Made by a program: the position numbers and the translations under genes. Positions 62,590 through 64,000 of a stretch of 64,000 bases of DNA are shown one piece after another. Under the pieces are notes generated by a model. It was not told where the DNA came from, made no database searches, and worked only from the letters and a program-made list of their open reading frames with translations. Origin of the DNA: Apostichopus japonicus (taxonomy: Eukaryota > Echinodermata > Holothuroidea > Aspidochirotida > Stichopodidae); the NCBI RefSeq assembly GCF_037975245.1, contig NC_092568.1, positions 5,153,501 to 5,217,500 on the forward strand, written 5' to 3'. The number at the start of each line of letters is the position of its first letter. Within the stretch, counting starts at the first letter, position 1.

Positions 62590-63164
62590 TAGTAGACCTT
62601 TGTTATTGAACACAAGCTCGATCTAATTGCTCTTATACTGAGACCTGGATTAAGCCAGGAGACATATACGTCATTTGGGAATATTGGACCCCTCCCCCCC
62701 CCCACCCCCGTTGGATAAACTCTTAATCAGATCCCTCGTGTTGGCCAAACATGGCGGGGGGGGTAGCTCTTCTATACAACTCTATACAAGTAACTCTTAA
62801 ATTACTTTTTGTGACATTAAATTTAAATTTAAATCTTTTGAATTAATACGTGTTGATATATCCAGTGGTACTTTTTCATCCAGCCGTGTTGTTTTGTACC
62901 GCCCACAGAGTCAATCAACCGGCTGCTCATTTAAGGTTTTTTTTTTTTTTGGTAAGATGAATTCTCAAATGTTGTTGAGCAATTCTTTGAGACCTACTCC
63001 AGTTGTAATTACCGGTGTGACGACTTCATCCTTCAGTGAGTAATCATGCTGATACCAATGTAAGTTCTATTCAGAATATATTTATTGCCAACGGACTGCA
63101 ACAGCATGTGTCTACAACTGCACAAACTATAGACTTATTAATCACATGGGTAACGGACCTACTA
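62590..63164 (+). pseudogene. Endonuclease domain of a CR1/L2-like non-LTR retrotransposon, decayed
   Basis: Translation in shifting frames gives typical apurinic-endonuclease pieces: LDLIAL near 62617, FELIRVDISSGTFSSSRVVL with YRPQSIN near 62840-62925, then PTPVVITGV near 62997-63020 and NIFIANGLQQHVSTTAQTID near 63075-63135. Several frameshifts and stops break it. It continues after an insertion at about 63765. Confidence 0.75.
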
Positions 63165-63755
63165 GTTATTTCCTCCAACTCAAAAAGTTATTGATGGTAT
63201 GTTTCAACAGAATGTCCCAAAGTCATCTTTCTCTAATCATTCCTCATACTAACAAAGTCACATATGGAGATTGTTCTTTCAGTGCAGTTGGTCCTAAACT
63301 CTGGAATTCTCTTCCTCATCAATTGAGAAATATCACATCTATTGACACTTTTAAGAAGCATTTGAAAACTTATCTTTTTAGGCTCAAGTATGGGCATTAA
63401 TCTTATTCACATTATATTGTTTTATTCACTTTACTGTGCCCATATTTATGTATATTTATATTTTTATGTTCTATATTGTGGTTTTATTACCCTGTCTTAT
63501 ATCATGTTTTACTTTTACTGCTGTTGTTATTACTTTTAGGTTTTCTTAAGTTTGGTAATTTTATATTCCAGGTGTTGGTTCTTTTGTACAGTGCTCTTGA
63601 GCATGTTTTACTTTTACTGCTGTTGTTATTACTTTTAGGTTTTCTTAAGTTTGGTAGTTTTATATTCCAGGTTTTGTACAGTGCTCTTGAGCATGTTTTA
63701 TTTCATGATAACAGCACTTTAACATATGGTATTTATATTATTTATATTATATTAT
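63165..63755 (+). pseudogene. 3' end of a non-LTR retrotransposon inserted in another copy
   Basis: The open frame ends VTYGDCSFSAVGPKLWNSLP followed by RNITSIDTFKKHLKTYLFRL and a stop at 63398-63400. This is the standard C-terminus of ORF2 in CR1/L2-like elements. The 3' UTR after it has a tandem duplication of about 97 bp (units from 63503 and 63602, sharing GCTGTTGTTATTACTTTTAG). The reverse transcriptase is absent, so it is a 5'-truncated insertion. Its edges are approximate. Confidence 0.8.
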
Positions 63756-64000
63756 TATGTTTCTGATCACTGTGCGGTCATATGCAAATTCTTTTTTTAA
63801 GGAAACCGCCTTCTTTTACCAAATTCATATAACTACTCGCAAATGGAAAGACATAGGCCTATAAGCACTGATGCATTCTGTAATGATATAACAGATTTTG
63901 CCTCCTCTTTCTCGAAACTTGGACTTTGCTAGTTAAGTTCAGCAAATACGATTCTATTTTTGAGGAAGCTACTGGACATACACGCATATCGCACCACAAT
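63756..64000 (+). pseudogene. Continuation of the non-LTR endonuclease region, cut by the window end
   Basis: VSDHCAVICKF near 63758-63795 is the SDH motif that closes the endonuclease domain. TRKWKDI and then AFCNDITDFASSFSKLGL and LRKLLDIHA follow in broken frames. This continues the element interrupted at about 63165 and probably runs on beyond 64000. Confidence 0.7.

Overview
The window is animal genomic DNA with short exons, GT-AG introns, many microsatellites and many transposons. Two conserved animal genes fix its identity. The protein sequences, the frequent aggcctaggcc-type motifs and the repeat types suggest a marine invertebrate deuterostome, most likely an echinoderm. That placement is inference.

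Layout. Positions 930-8155 (minus strand) hold a nine-coding-exon gene for a two-RRM nucleolar protein of the RBM34/Nop12 family. Its exons join in frame to about 420 residues. Positions 15647-47242 (plus strand) hold a nine-exon gene for serum response factor (SRF). Every junction keeps phase, giving a 476-residue protein with the MADS/SAM core split over exons 1 and 2 and a Gln/Thr/Ser-rich C-terminal activation region. The genes are head to head, about 7.5 kb apart between start codons. Two perfect CArG boxes lie about 400 bp upstream of the SRF start, as expected if SRF regulates its own gene. The long segment after the SRF stop looks like 3' UTR and flank.

Almost everything else is mobile or repetitive DNA. 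The intergenic space holds a 707-bp inverted-repeat element (9303-10009) and a three-layer nest (11240-13241). SRF intron 1 and the downstream flank carry two copies of a 1.8-kb repeat. SRF intron 2 holds a 51-bp minisatellite split by a 5.4-kb element (28703-34149), which itself contains a 2.5-kb element (30669-33187). Both elements start GGGC, have 4-bp target duplications and carry eight copies of their own 15-16-bp subterminal motif, four per end. Neither has a visible transposase, and this pair is the most novel-looking structure here. Intron 7 holds a hAT-type element with an 8-bp target duplication. Intron 8 is filled by a 41-bp minisatellite that runs into the acceptor of the last exon.

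The right end (58465-64000) is a transposon graveyard: a truncated, frameshifted Penelope-like retroelement with a GIY-YIG domain, a hAT-like element holding two smaller hAT-type elements, three (TA)n arrays at their edges, and pieces of CR1/L2-like non-LTR retrotransposons, one inserted in another. No tRNA, rRNA or CRISPR array was seen. All homology calls come from motif recognition by eye, without a database search.
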